DNA of 64,000 nt from Winogradskyella costae. GTDB lineage: Bacteria > Bacteroidota > Bacteroidia > Flavobacteriales > Flavobacteriaceae. Position numbers and translations under genes: made by a program. Positions within the stretch are counted from its first letter, which is position 1; the number at the start of each line of letters is the position of its first letter. The stretch is from contig NZ_JABFDK010000003.1 in NCBI RefSeq assembly GCF_013403865.1, positions 248,001-312,000 of the forward strand, in the 5' to 3' direction. The notes beneath the pieces are model-generated. The model was not told where the DNA came from. It did not search any database and saw only the letters and a program-made list of their open reading frames with translations. Below, piece after piece: positions 55,646 to 63,629 of the stretch.

Positions 55646-56938
55646 ATGCATAAAACACCTATTCTCTATTTTAGTCTATTTTTTTTAGTTACGTCAAGTT
55701 GTAAATCTGAACATTCACAAGAAGATGATTTTGTTGCTAGAGCTAAAGCCATACATAAACGTGTGATTACTTTAGATACACATTGTGATATCAATGTCAA
55801 AAACTTTACCGATTCACTTAATTATACTCAAGATTTAGACACACAAATTACGCTTCCAAAAATGGAAAAAGGCGGATTAGATGTGGCTTGGTTTATTGTG
55901 TATACTGGGCAAGATTCATTAAATGATACTGGTTATATAAAAGCTTATGATAATGCAATATCTAAATTTAAGGCTATTCATAAATTAGTTGAAGATATTG
56001 CTCCAAACGCCATAGAATTGGCGGTAACTTCTGAAGATGTAAGGCGTATAAACGCTAAAGGAAAGAAAATAGCCATGATAGGAATAGAAAACGGCTATCC
56101 TATTGGATTAGACATTAGCAATGTTGAAAAATTCTATAACCTTGGGGCACGTTATATGTCATTATCTCACAATGGACATAGTCAACTTTGTGATAGTAAT
56201 ACTGGGGAAGCAGACGATGTTTGGCTTAATAATGGTTTAAGCGATTTAGGAAAACAAGTGGTTTCAGAAATGAACCGTTTGGGAATGATGATCGATGTGT
56301 CTCATCCTTCAAAAGAATCCATGAAACAAATGATAGAATTAAGTAAAGCTCCAATCATAGCTTCTCATTCATCTGCAAGAGCTTTATGTAACCACAGTAG
56401 AAATTTAGACGACGAACAACTAGGTTGGTTAAAAGAAAACGGTGGTGCGGTGCAAACCGTTGCTTTTACATCATACTTGAATACTGAAAAATATAATGCG
56501 CGTAATACAGCTATGGAACACATTCGAGATAAAATTATTGATTCTTTAGGGGTAACTTGGTACGACTGGGATGAATTTAGAAATTTGGATGATCAGGCTC
56601 AAATGGAATTTGTAGAGAATAGAAAAAAGATAATGGACATAACTAATAAAGAAATTGACCAAATAGAAGATTTTCCAGCAGCTGTAAATGTTGAAGATTT
56701 TGTAAACCACATCGATTATTTAGTTCAAAAAATTGGTATTAACCATGTCGGTATTAGTAGTGATTTTGATGGCGGAGGAGGCATCGAAGGTTGGTCTGAT
56801 GCTTCAGAAACATTCAACGTAACCTTAGAACTAGTTAAACGTGGCTATACAGAAAAACAGATAGAACAGCTATGGAGTGGAAATTTATTACGTGTTTTAG
56901 ATGACGTTGAGGCTGTAGCGAAGAGCATTCAATCTTAA
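55646..56938 (+). CDS. Membrane dipeptidase (M19) lipoprotein
   Basis: 430 residues. The start is set at ATG 55646, which gives a lipoprotein signal (MHKTPILYFSLFFLVTSSC, Cys19). Zinc-site motifs of renal dipeptidase-type enzymes are seen: TLDTHCDIN, SLSHNG, VSHPS, IIASHSSARALCNHSRN, GISSDFDGGG. Expected to hydrolyse dipeptides, including D,L- or beta-lactam-type substrates, at the periplasmic or outer face. Transcribed alone, followed by a bidirectional terminator (56962-56998). Confidence 0.85.
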   Translation: MHKTPILYFSLFFLVTSSCKSEHSQEDDFVARAKAIHKRVITLDTHCDINVKNFTDSLNYTQDLDTQITLPKMEKGGLDVAWFIVYTGQDSLNDTGYIKAYDNAISKFKAIHKLVEDIAPNAIELAVTSEDVRRINAKGKKIAMIGIENGYPIGLDISNVEKFYNLGARYMSLSHNGHSQLCDSNTGEADDVWLNNGLSDLGKQVVSEMNRLGMMIDVSHPSKESMKQMIELSKAPIIASHSSARALCNHSRNLDDEQLGWLKENGGAVQTVAFTSYLNTEKYNARNTAMEHIRDKIIDSLGVTWYDWDEFRNLDDQAQMEFVENRKKIMDITNKEIDQIEDFPAAVNVEDFVNHIDYLVQKIGINHVGISSDFDGGGGIEGWSDASETFNVTLELVKRGYTEKQIEQLWSGNLLRVLDDVEAVAKSIQS

Positions 56939-56961
56939 TTTTGTTTCAACAAAACCTACAA

Positions 56962-56998
56962 AAAAAGAAAAGCTAGCAATTTGCTGGCTCTTCTTTTT
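56962..56998. terminator. Bidirectional terminator between dipeptidase and E1 genes
   Basis: AAAAAGAAAAGCTAGC / GCTGGCTCTTCTTTTT stem (56962-56998) of about 16 bp with two mismatched or wobble positions; A and T tails on both sides. Confidence 0.7.
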
Positions 56999-57026
56999 AA
57001 TATATGATATTTCTTTATCCTTAATT

Positions 57027-59027
57027 CTAATAGTGTAATAACTCTAATAAAGCGCTCTCAAACTTCCGTTTAGCTAAATATTGATCTTCTAACTGACCAA
57101 TAAACGGAATTGGAGTCTCCATGCTTGCTACACGTTTTACAGGTGCATCTAAATGTTCAAAGCACTCTTCCATTAGCAGAGCAGAAAGATCACTAGCAAT
57201 GCCTCCAAATAGAGAATCTTCTTGTAAAATTATAGCACGCCCCGTCTTTTTAACCGAGTTTATAATAGCGTCCTTATCTAGGGGTTGTAAAGTTCTTAAA
57301 TCAATTAAATCAGCTGAAATATCAGAGTTTTTATTTAAAGTTTCTAACGCCCAATGCACTCCAGCACCATAAGAAATAATTGTTACCGCTTTACCTTCTT
57401 TTAATACCGCAGCCTTTCCAAATGGAATGGTAAAATAATCAGAAGGAACATCTTGACGAATACTTCTGTATAAAGCTTTATGCTCAAAGAATAACACTGG
57501 GTTAGGATCATTTATTGCTGTTGCCAACAACCCTTTAGCATCATAAGGAAATGCTGGATATACCACTTTTAACCCAGGTGTTTTAGTAAACCACGCTTCG
57601 TTGGTTTGTGAATGAAACGGGCCTGCGGCTACACCACCACCACAAGGCATTCTAACCACTACATCGGCTTCTTGTTCCCATCTATAATGCGATTTTGCCA
57701 AATAATTAACTACAGGATTAAAGCCAGAAGTTACAAAATCAGCGAATTGCATTTCTACAACCGATTTAATTCCTGAGATGGATAACCCCATTGCCGTTTC
57801 AACAATTGCTGATTCACAAATAGGAGTATTTCTAACACGATCTTTTCCAAATTCTTCTACAAAGCCTTCTGTAATTTTGAAAACACCTCCATATTCTGCA
57901 ACATCTTGTCCCATAATAACAAGATCTTTATGCTTTCGCATGGACTGTTTTAAACTTTCTGAAATAGCATCTACAAAACGCAACTCTTTTGTTTCTTTAC
58001 TATGTGTATATCCCTTATAATCAAAATGTTTGTAAACATCATTTAACTCAGTTGTTTCACTCGGAATTATATTGGGTTCAGCATAAGCCGACTCTAAAGC
58101 TGAATCTATTTCAGATTTAATGTCATTTATATAAGCTTCATCCATCTGCTGAGTAAGAATCTTTTTACTAAATAAAAAGCTCCTATAATTTTCTATAGGA
58201 TCCTTTGCTTCCCATTGTTCCATCAATTCTTTTGGAACATATTTTGTTCCACTAGCTTCTTCATGACCTCTTCGTCTGAAGGTTTTAAATTCTACTAAAA
58301 TCGGACGTGGTCGTTTTCTAATGCTTTCTGCTAATTTTTGAACCTTAGTATAGGTTTCAATCACATTATTACCGTCTAAAATAAATGATTCAATGCCATA
58401 ACCTTTACCTCTATCTGCTAAATGTTTACAATTATATTGCTCATTAGTTGGTGTAGAAAGTCCGTAACCATTATTTTCAATACAAAAAATAACAGGTAAT
58501 TGCCAAACGGAGGCAACGTTTAACGCTTCATGAAAATCACCTTCACTAGTCCCACCTTCGCCTGTAAAGACTGCTGTTAGATTGCCGTTTTTCTTCAGGA
58601 GGTTCCCTAAAGCGATTCCATCTGCAACCCCTAATTGGGGGCCTAGGTGAGATATCATACCTACAATATTAAACTCTTGAGTCCCAAAATGAAATGAGCG
58701 ATCTCTACCTTTCGTAAATCCACTTGTTTTACCTTGCCATTGACAAAATAAACGATGAAGTGGGATCTTACGTGTTGTAAAAACACCAAGATTTCTATGC
58801 ATAGGAAGAATATATTCGCTTGGTTTTAAAGCCATAGTTACACCTACTGAAATGGCCTCTTGTCCAATTCCAGAAAACCATTTTGATATTTTTCCTTGAC
58901 GTAAAAGAATGAGCATTTTCTCTTCTATTAGTCGCGGCTTCAACATATTATAATAAAGTTTCAATAACGTTTGATCGTTTAAACTTCGTTTATCGTAAGC
59001 GATGTTACTTTTGGTAATTGTTGGCAT
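57027..59027 (-). CDS. Fused E1 alpha/beta of a branched-chain or pyruvate 2-oxoacid dehydrogenase
   Basis: 666 residues. Residues about 20-330 are the alpha subunit (IGQEAISVGV, MHRNLGVF, the thiamine-diphosphate loop GEGGTSEGDFHEALN with Asn after it, CIENNGYGLSTP). Residues about 345-666 are the beta subunit (FVDAISESLKQSM, VIMGQDVAEYGGVFK, the PCGGGVAAGPFHSQTNEAWF region and the RVASMETPIPF end). Such single-chain E1 enzymes are common in Bacteroidota. It decarboxylates a 2-oxoacid (branched-chain type suggested by QEAISVGV and the SHAL/GPQLGV order) and passes the acyl group to E2. Divergent from the oxygenase operon; -7 TACATTTG at 59057-59050. Confidence 0.88.
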   Translation of the reverse strand: MPTITKSNIAYDKRSLNDQTLLKLYYNMLKPRLIEEKMLILLRQGKISKWFSGIGQEAISVGVTMALKPSEYILPMHRNLGVFTTRKIPLHRLFCQWQGKTSGFTKGRDRSFHFGTQEFNIVGMISHLGPQLGVADGIALGNLLKKNGNLTAVFTGEGGTSEGDFHEALNVASVWQLPVIFCIENNGYGLSTPTNEQYNCKHLADRGKGYGIESFILDGNNVIETYTKVQKLAESIRKRPRPILVEFKTFRRRGHEEASGTKYVPKELMEQWEAKDPIENYRSFLFSKKILTQQMDEAYINDIKSEIDSALESAYAEPNIIPSETTELNDVYKHFDYKGYTHSKETKELRFVDAISESLKQSMRKHKDLVIMGQDVAEYGGVFKITEGFVEEFGKDRVRNTPICESAIVETAMGLSISGIKSVVEMQFADFVTSGFNPVVNYLAKSHYRWEQEADVVVRMPCGGGVAAGPFHSQTNEAWFTKTPGLKVVYPAFPYDAKGLLATAINDPNPVLFFEHKALYRSIRQDVPSDYFTIPFGKAAVLKEGKAVTIISYGAGVHWALETLNKNSDISADLIDLRTLQPLDKDAIINSVKKTGRAIILQEDSLFGGIASDLSALLMEECFEHLDAPVKRVASMETPIPFIGQLEDQYLAKRKFESALLELLHY

Positions 59028-59049
59028 AAATGTTATTTATCTAATGATT

Positions 59050-59057
59050 CAAATGTA
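59050..59057 (-). promoter_or_regulatory. Promoter -7 element of the E1 gene
   Basis: Minus-strand TACATTTG, exact match to TAnnTTTG, 22 nt before the start at 59027. Confidence 0.5.
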
Positions 59058-59134
59058 AATAAAATTGCTTCAATAAACCATTAAACACTTCAAATTGTCA
59101 ATAATTCCAACCCAATTTTTAGCACTATTATCGT

Positions 59135-59142
59135 TACATTTG
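59135..59142 (+). promoter_or_regulatory. Promoter -7 element of the oxygenase operon
   Basis: TACATTTG, exact match to TAnnTTTG, 29 nt before the ATG at 59172. The identical octamer serves the divergent E1 gene 78 bp away. Confidence 0.5.
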
Positions 59143-59171
59143 TATATTGACAAAAATTTAAATATAAATCC

Positions 59172-60122
59172 ATGGATAGAATACCTAGTGTAGATTTAAA
59201 AGATTTTATTTCTGAAGATCCTAAACGTAAACAGAAATTTATAAATGATATAGGAAAAGCTTATGAAGACATTGGTTTCGTAGCTTTAAAAGGCCATTTT
59301 TTAGATGATACCTTAGTTGATAATCTATATGGTGAAGTCAAAAATTTTTTCGACTTACCTGTAGACGTTAAAGAGCGTTATGAAATCCCTGGTATTGGCG
59401 GTCAACGTGGCTATGTGTCTTTTGGTAAAGAAAGTGCTAAAGGTAAAAAAGAAGGTGATCTAAAAGAGTTTTGGCATTTTGGTCAATATGTTGAAGACGA
59501 TGAAGAGCGTAGAAAAGAATATCCTGAAAATGTCGAAGTAAAAGAGCTAGACGATTTTAATAACGTAGGAAAACAAACCTATCAAATGCTCGAAAAAACG
59601 GCAAAATATGTGTTGCGTGCTTTAGCGCTTTATTTAAATTTAGAAGAAACCTATTTTGACAATTACATACACAACGGTAACTCTATATTAAGACCTATTC
59701 ATTATCCTCCAATTACCCAAGAACCTAAAAATGCAGTAAGAGCTGCTGCTCATGGGGATATTAATTTGATCACTTTGTTAATGGGAGCTCAAGGTAGAGG
59801 TTTGCAAGTACAGCGCAATGACGGCGAATGGATTGATGCCATTGCAGAGCCAGACGAACTAATGATTAATGTTGGTGATATGTTATCGAGACACTCTAAT
59901 AACAAGTTAAAATCCACAATTCACCGTGTAATAAACCCACCAAGAGAGCTTTGGGGAACATCGCGCTATTCGATGCCATTTTTTATGCACCCTGTAAGCG
60001 AAATGAAATTAGATGTTTTAGAAAGCTGTATCGATGCTGATAACCCTAAACAGTTTGAGGATATTACGGCTGGCGAATTTTTAAATGAACGTTTAATTGA
60101 ACTAGGCCTTATTAAAAAGTAG
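59172..60122 (+). CDS. Isopenicillin-N-synthase-like Fe(II) oxygenase
   Basis: 316 residues, typical of the IPNS/2-oxoglutarate dioxygenase family. An N-terminal DIOX_N-like region (IPSVDLKDF ... AYEDIGFVALKGHFLDDTLV) precedes the jelly-roll core. The iron facial triad is visible as His194-x-Asp196 in AHGDINLIT and His251 in STIHRV, with the Arg-x-Ser for the acid cosubstrate in RYSMPFF. Most relatives use 2-oxoglutarate and O2 on an unknown small molecule; the antibiotic-related name does not mean antibiotic synthesis. First gene of a plus-strand group with SUI1, DUF1835, phosphorylase and a binding-protein gene. Confidence 0.85.
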   Translation: MDRIPSVDLKDFISEDPKRKQKFINDIGKAYEDIGFVALKGHFLDDTLVDNLYGEVKNFFDLPVDVKERYEIPGIGGQRGYVSFGKESAKGKKEGDLKEFWHFGQYVEDDEERRKEYPENVEVKELDDFNNVGKQTYQMLEKTAKYVLRALALYLNLEETYFDNYIHNGNSILRPIHYPPITQEPKNAVRAAAHGDINLITLLMGAQGRGLQVQRNDGEWIDAIAEPDELMINVGDMLSRHSNNKLKSTIHRVINPPRELWGTSRYSMPFFMHPVSEMKLDVLESCIDADNPKQFEDITAGEFLNERLIELGLIKK

Positions 60123-60193
60123 CTAGCAGTATGCAACCTTTAGTTTACAGACAACTATTGAGAACTGAACACTGAGAATTAAACACCAAATAA

Positions 60194-60523
60194 ATGGATT
60201 TACAAGATCAATTAAAAAATCTCTTCCCAGACCATGAACCAGAACTTACAAATAATGCTGATTCCGAAAAGAATAGCTTATGGCTTCAAGATGATCCTAT
60301 AATTTGTAAGTATGAAAAGCGAAAAGGAAAACCGATTACGATTCTTGAAGGTTACACCGGAGCTACCGAAGATTTTAAGAAATTAGCTAAAGAACTAAAA
60401 ACTAAACTTAGTGTTGGGGGAAGTTTTAAGGAGGATAGAATAATAATACAAGGAGATTATCGCGATAAAATAATGTCTATTTTAAAAGATAAAGGCTTTA
60501 ATGTTAAACGTGTAGGAGGTTAA
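60194..60523 (+). CDS. SUI1/eIF1-like translation factor (YciH family)
   Basis: 109 residues. After a disordered N-terminus, the SUI1 domain is seen in KRKGKPITILEGYTGATEDFKKLAKELKTKLSVGGSFKED, IIIQGDYRDKIMSILKDKGF and the end VKRVGG. Archaeal and eukaryotic eIF1 controls start-codon fidelity; bacterial YciH homologues bind ribosomes and affect initiation, but their physiological role is open. It sits in a group with an oxygenase (71-nt gap) and a DUF1835 gene (5-nt gap). Confidence 0.87.
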   Translation: MDLQDQLKNLFPDHEPELTNNADSEKNSLWLQDDPIICKYEKRKGKPITILEGYTGATEDFKKLAKELKTKLSVGGSFKEDRIIIQGDYRDKIMSILKDKGFNVKRVGG

Positions 60524-60528
60524 AAAAT

Positions 60529-61470
60529 ATGACTAAAAATTGTTTACATATTACAAATGGTAATAACCTCACGGATTATTTAAGAGAATTAGATTTTAAA
60601 GAAGACATTTTAACATGGCAAGAAATGCTTTGCGAAGGACCAACTATTCCTGCTATAAACTCGAGAGCTTTTTTAAAACTTCGGGCTGAATTTTTAAAAG
60701 AATATTATGAAATTGAAGTTAATACTAGAGAAATTCTTACAGAACTATCTAAATTAGATGACATAAATACATATACCGAAATAAACCTTTGGTTTGAATA
60801 TGATTTATTCTGCCACATTAATTTAATTGGGGTTATTAATCTTTTACACCAAAAAGAAATTAATAAACCACTTTATTTAATTTGTAGTGGGCGCGTTGAA
60901 GGTGAGAAACGTCTAAAAGGTTTGAGTGAACTTAATCCAGATCAACTAAAATCACATTATAAAGAAAAGATATTACTGACAAAAGAGGATATTGATATAG
61001 CCATCGCGCTATGGAGAACCTACTGTGGTAAAGATCATAATATTTTAAAACCTTACATCGTTAAAAATTCAAGTTTTAAATATATGAGTAATTGTCTAAA
61101 AGCGCATTTAGAACGGTTTCCATATCGAAAAAGTGGTCTTAGTGTAATAGAAGCGAATATTTTAACAATAGTTAAAGATAATTTTATAAGGTCTAAAGAT
61201 CATCTTTTAGGTTATAGCCTTAATTACCAAGGTTACTATGGGTTCGGAGACATACAATTATTACGTATTATCGATAAATTAGATTTGTTTTTTAACGAAG
61301 ATGACGAAGGTATAACGCTTAATAGAAAAGGACATAAAGCGCTATTAGGACAAAACAACTTTGCTAAAGAGATAAACGATAATATGGTTTATGGAGGTGT
61401 AAATCGTTTAGGTTTTCAATTTAATGTAGAGCAAAATAAACTTATAAAAACCATATTTGATGGCAATTAA
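60529..61470 (+). CDS. DUF1835 family protein
   Basis: 313 residues. The N-terminal DUF1835 signature CLHITNGNNLTDYLREL, then ILTWQEMLCEGP, is clear. The middle and C-terminal regions (FKYMSNCLKAHLERFPYRKSGLSVIEANIL; YSLNYQGYYGFGDIQLLRII) correspond to the helical part of the family. Function unknown. Separated from SUI1 by 5 nt, and its last codons overlap the start of the phosphorylase (ATG at 61460). Confidence 0.82.
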   Translation: MTKNCLHITNGNNLTDYLRELDFKEDILTWQEMLCEGPTIPAINSRAFLKLRAEFLKEYYEIEVNTREILTELSKLDDINTYTEINLWFEYDLFCHINLIGVINLLHQKEINKPLYLICSGRVEGEKRLKGLSELNPDQLKSHYKEKILLTKEDIDIAIALWRTYCGKDHNILKPYIVKNSSFKYMSNCLKAHLERFPYRKSGLSVIEANILTIVKDNFIRSKDHLLGYSLNYQGYYGFGDIQLLRIIDKLDLFFNEDDEGITLNRKGHKALLGQNNFAKEINDNMVYGGVNRLGFQFNVEQNKLIKTIFDGN

Positions 61471-62332
61471 AGACTCAGAACTAATTTTAAATTCCGATGG
61501 TAGTGTTTACCATCTTAATTTAAAACCAGAAAATATTTCCGATACAATAATCTTTGTAGGCGACCAAGATCGCGTAGAAAAAATCACTGCACATTTTGAC
61601 AGCATAGAATTTAGTACGCAAAAACGTGAATTTAAAACGCAAACGGGATATTATCAAGATAAGCGACTAACTGTTATCTCAACAGGCATAGGTCCAGACA
61701 ACATTGATATTGTTTTAAATGAACTCGATGCTTTAGTTAATATTAATTTAGAAACAAGAGAATTAAAAGAAGAATTAACAAGTCTAAATATTATTAGAAT
61801 TGGAACTTCTGGATCTTTACAGAATGATATTCCTGTAGACGCCTTTTTGATTAGTACACACGCCTTAGACATTAATGGTATGCTACATTTTTATCAAATT
61901 GAAGGTATTAGTAACCCTGAAATAGAAGATGAATTTATTAAGCATACGGATTGGGATAAAAATAAAGCAAGACCAATTATTATAAATAACAGTAAGTACC
62001 TAGAAAAATATTTTGAAGGTGATAAGATCTACAAAGGCATGACAGGAACTGCTGGTGGGTTTTATGGACCGCAAGGTCGTGTTTTACGTTTACCGCTGCA
62101 AGATGCCGACCTTAACACTAAATTAGATAACTTTAGCTACAAAGACTTTAGAATTACAAATTTTGAAATGGAAACATCGGTTATTTATGGCCTTTCAAAA
62201 TTATTAGGACATGAAGCATTATCATTAAATGCCATTATTGCAAACAGAGCAAATGGAGATTTTAGTAAAGACCCTAAAAAAGTTGTAGATCGATTAATTA
62301 TCTATGCTTTAGAGCGTATTGTTAATATTTAA
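61460..62332 (+). CDS. Nucleoside phosphorylase (uridine-phosphorylase-like)
   Basis: 290 residues from ATG 61460; an in-frame TTG precedes it by 3 nt. Motifs: the nucleoside-phosphorylase opening (ILNSDGSVYHLNL), the phosphate-binding GTSGSLQNDIPVDAFLIS and the NFEMETSVIYGLSKLLGHEALSLNAIIANRANGDF catalytic/ribose region. Catalyses phosphorolysis of a nucleoside (uridine or purine type) to base and ribose-1-phosphate in salvage. The start lies within the DUF1835 coding sequence, so translation is probably coupled. Confidence 0.83.
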   Translation: MAIKDSELILNSDGSVYHLNLKPENISDTIIFVGDQDRVEKITAHFDSIEFSTQKREFKTQTGYYQDKRLTVISTGIGPDNIDIVLNELDALVNINLETRELKEELTSLNIIRIGTSGSLQNDIPVDAFLISTHALDINGMLHFYQIEGISNPEIEDEFIKHTDWDKNKARPIIINNSKYLEKYFEGDKIYKGMTGTAGGFYGPQGRVLRLPLQDADLNTKLDNFSYKDFRITNFEMETSVIYGLSKLLGHEALSLNAIIANRANGDFSKDPKKVVDRLIIYALERIVNI

Positions 62333-62367
62333 TTAACCCCTTTTTTTAGAAGGGACTCAGAATAAAA

Positions 62368-63222
62368 ATGAAAAAAGTAAACATTGGTGGAGTACCAGAA
62401 CACTTTAATTTAGCATGGTATTTAACACTTAAAAATGGTGAATATAAAGATCAAGATATCAATTTAAGATGGCATGATTATTATGGAGGCACTGGCGCTA
62501 TGACTAAAGCATTACGTTCTGGCGAAATTGATATGGCAGTAATATTAACAGAAGGTATTGTTAAAGATATCATTGAAGGCAATCCTTCTAAAATTGTTCA
62601 AACTTTTGTTGAAACCCCTTTAATTTGGGGAATTCATGTTGCTGCGGATTCTCAATTCAAAACTATTGATGATATAAAAGGAAGTAGAGCCGCGATTAGT
62701 AGGTACGGTTCTGGTTCACATCTTATGGCTTATATAAATGCCAAAAATAATAATTGGGACATAGAAAATGACTTGAATTTTGAAGTTATTAAAAATCTAG
62801 ATGGCGCAATTAAAGGGCTAACCGAAGGCCAAGCTGATTATTTTATGTGGGAAAAGTTTACCACCAAACCAATAGTAGATGAGGGTGTCTTTAGACGTAT
62901 TGACAATTGCCCATCCCCATGGCCATGCTTTGTAATTGCTGTCAGACAAGAATTTATTGATAACAATGGAGCTGATTTAAAAATCATTTTAGATATCATT
63001 AATGAAACAACTTCCGAATTTAAATCCATACCGCGCATAGATAAAACTATTGCTAATCGCTATGGGCAAGAGCTAGAGGATGTACAAGAATGGCTATCAC
63101 TTACAGAATGGTCACAAAACCCTATGGATAAAAAGACTTTAGATTATGTACAAGAACAATTGTACGATTTGAACATTATTTCGGAGAAAGTAGAGTATTC
63201 TAAATTGATTCATAAAAGTTAA
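62368..63222 (+). CDS. Cytoplasmic NMT1/Ca3427-like solute-binding-fold protein
   Basis: 284 residues. Type II periplasmic-binding-protein fold of the NMT1/Thi5/Ca3427 class: MKKVNIGGVPEHFNLAWYL, RWHDYYGGTGAMTKALRSGEIDMAVIL, LIWGIHVAADSQFKTIDDIKGSRAAISRYGSGSHLMAY. It has no signal peptide or lipobox, so it should stay in the cytoplasm. No ABC permease or ATPase is nearby, so it is unlikely to be part of a transporter; relatives include enzymes that act on small molecules, such as pyrimidine synthesis. Last gene of the oxygenase group. Function not assigned. Confidence 0.7.
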   Translation: MKKVNIGGVPEHFNLAWYLTLKNGEYKDQDINLRWHDYYGGTGAMTKALRSGEIDMAVILTEGIVKDIIEGNPSKIVQTFVETPLIWGIHVAADSQFKTIDDIKGSRAAISRYGSGSHLMAYINAKNNNWDIENDLNFEVIKNLDGAIKGLTEGQADYFMWEKFTTKPIVDEGVFRRIDNCPSPWPCFVIAVRQEFIDNNGADLKIILDIINETTSEFKSIPRIDKTIANRYGQELEDVQEWLSLTEWSQNPMDKKTLDYVQEQLYDLNIISEKVEYSKLIHKS

Positions 63223-63359
63223 GAATTCTTTACATTTTTGAGTTAAGAATCAATACAGTTTTAACATTTAAAACGAGTTAAAAGCATAATATTTAGGTAG
63301 ATAATTATTTAAAGTTAAAGTGTTTTGGGCTATAACTTTTAATATCTAAAAAAAATAAT

Positions 63360-63367
63360 TATATTTG
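63360..63367 (+). promoter_or_regulatory. Promoter -7 element upstream of the small membrane-protein ORF
   Basis: TATATTTG fits TAnnTTTG, 43 nt before the ATG at 63411. Confidence 0.35.
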
Positions 63368-63410
63368 TTTTCCTCTGCATCAATATTATTGATAACCCAA
63401 ATAGATAAAT

Positions 63411-63629
63411 ATGATCGTAAACATTATCCTGATTTTATTTTGCTTAGTTGCTATTAATTTTTTATTATTAGTCTTTAGCTGTAACAAAACGGCTAAAAAA
63501 GTTAATAATAAATTAGTCCAACCTGTTAAAACTGATACTAAGCGACATCATTCTTCTCAACCTGAAAAATATCCTACTTTAGTTCCCAGTCAATTACAGA
63601 CACACCAACTTGCTCCAACTGGGAGTTAG
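63411..63629 (+). CDS. Small membrane or lipoprotein-like protein (72 residues)
   Basis: 72 residues: one hydrophobic helix (MIVNIILILFCLVAINFLLL) followed by VFSCNKTAKKVNN and a basic, disordered tail. The Cys after FS could be a lipid attachment site or simply juxtamembrane. A -7 element is upstream (63360-63367). Its last 56 bp overlap the 3' end of ung on the other strand. No family is recognised; the hydrophobic helix plus promoter favour a real gene. Confidence 0.5.
   Translation: MIVNIILILFCLVAINFLLLVFSCNKTAKKVNNKLVQPVKTDTKRHHSSQPEKYPTLVPSQLQTHQLAPTGS

Noticed and set aside
59172..60122. Antibiotic biosynthesis (isopenicillin N synthase)
   Set aside because: Only the Fe/2OG fold is shared. 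No peptide synthetase or other beta-lactam genes are nearby.
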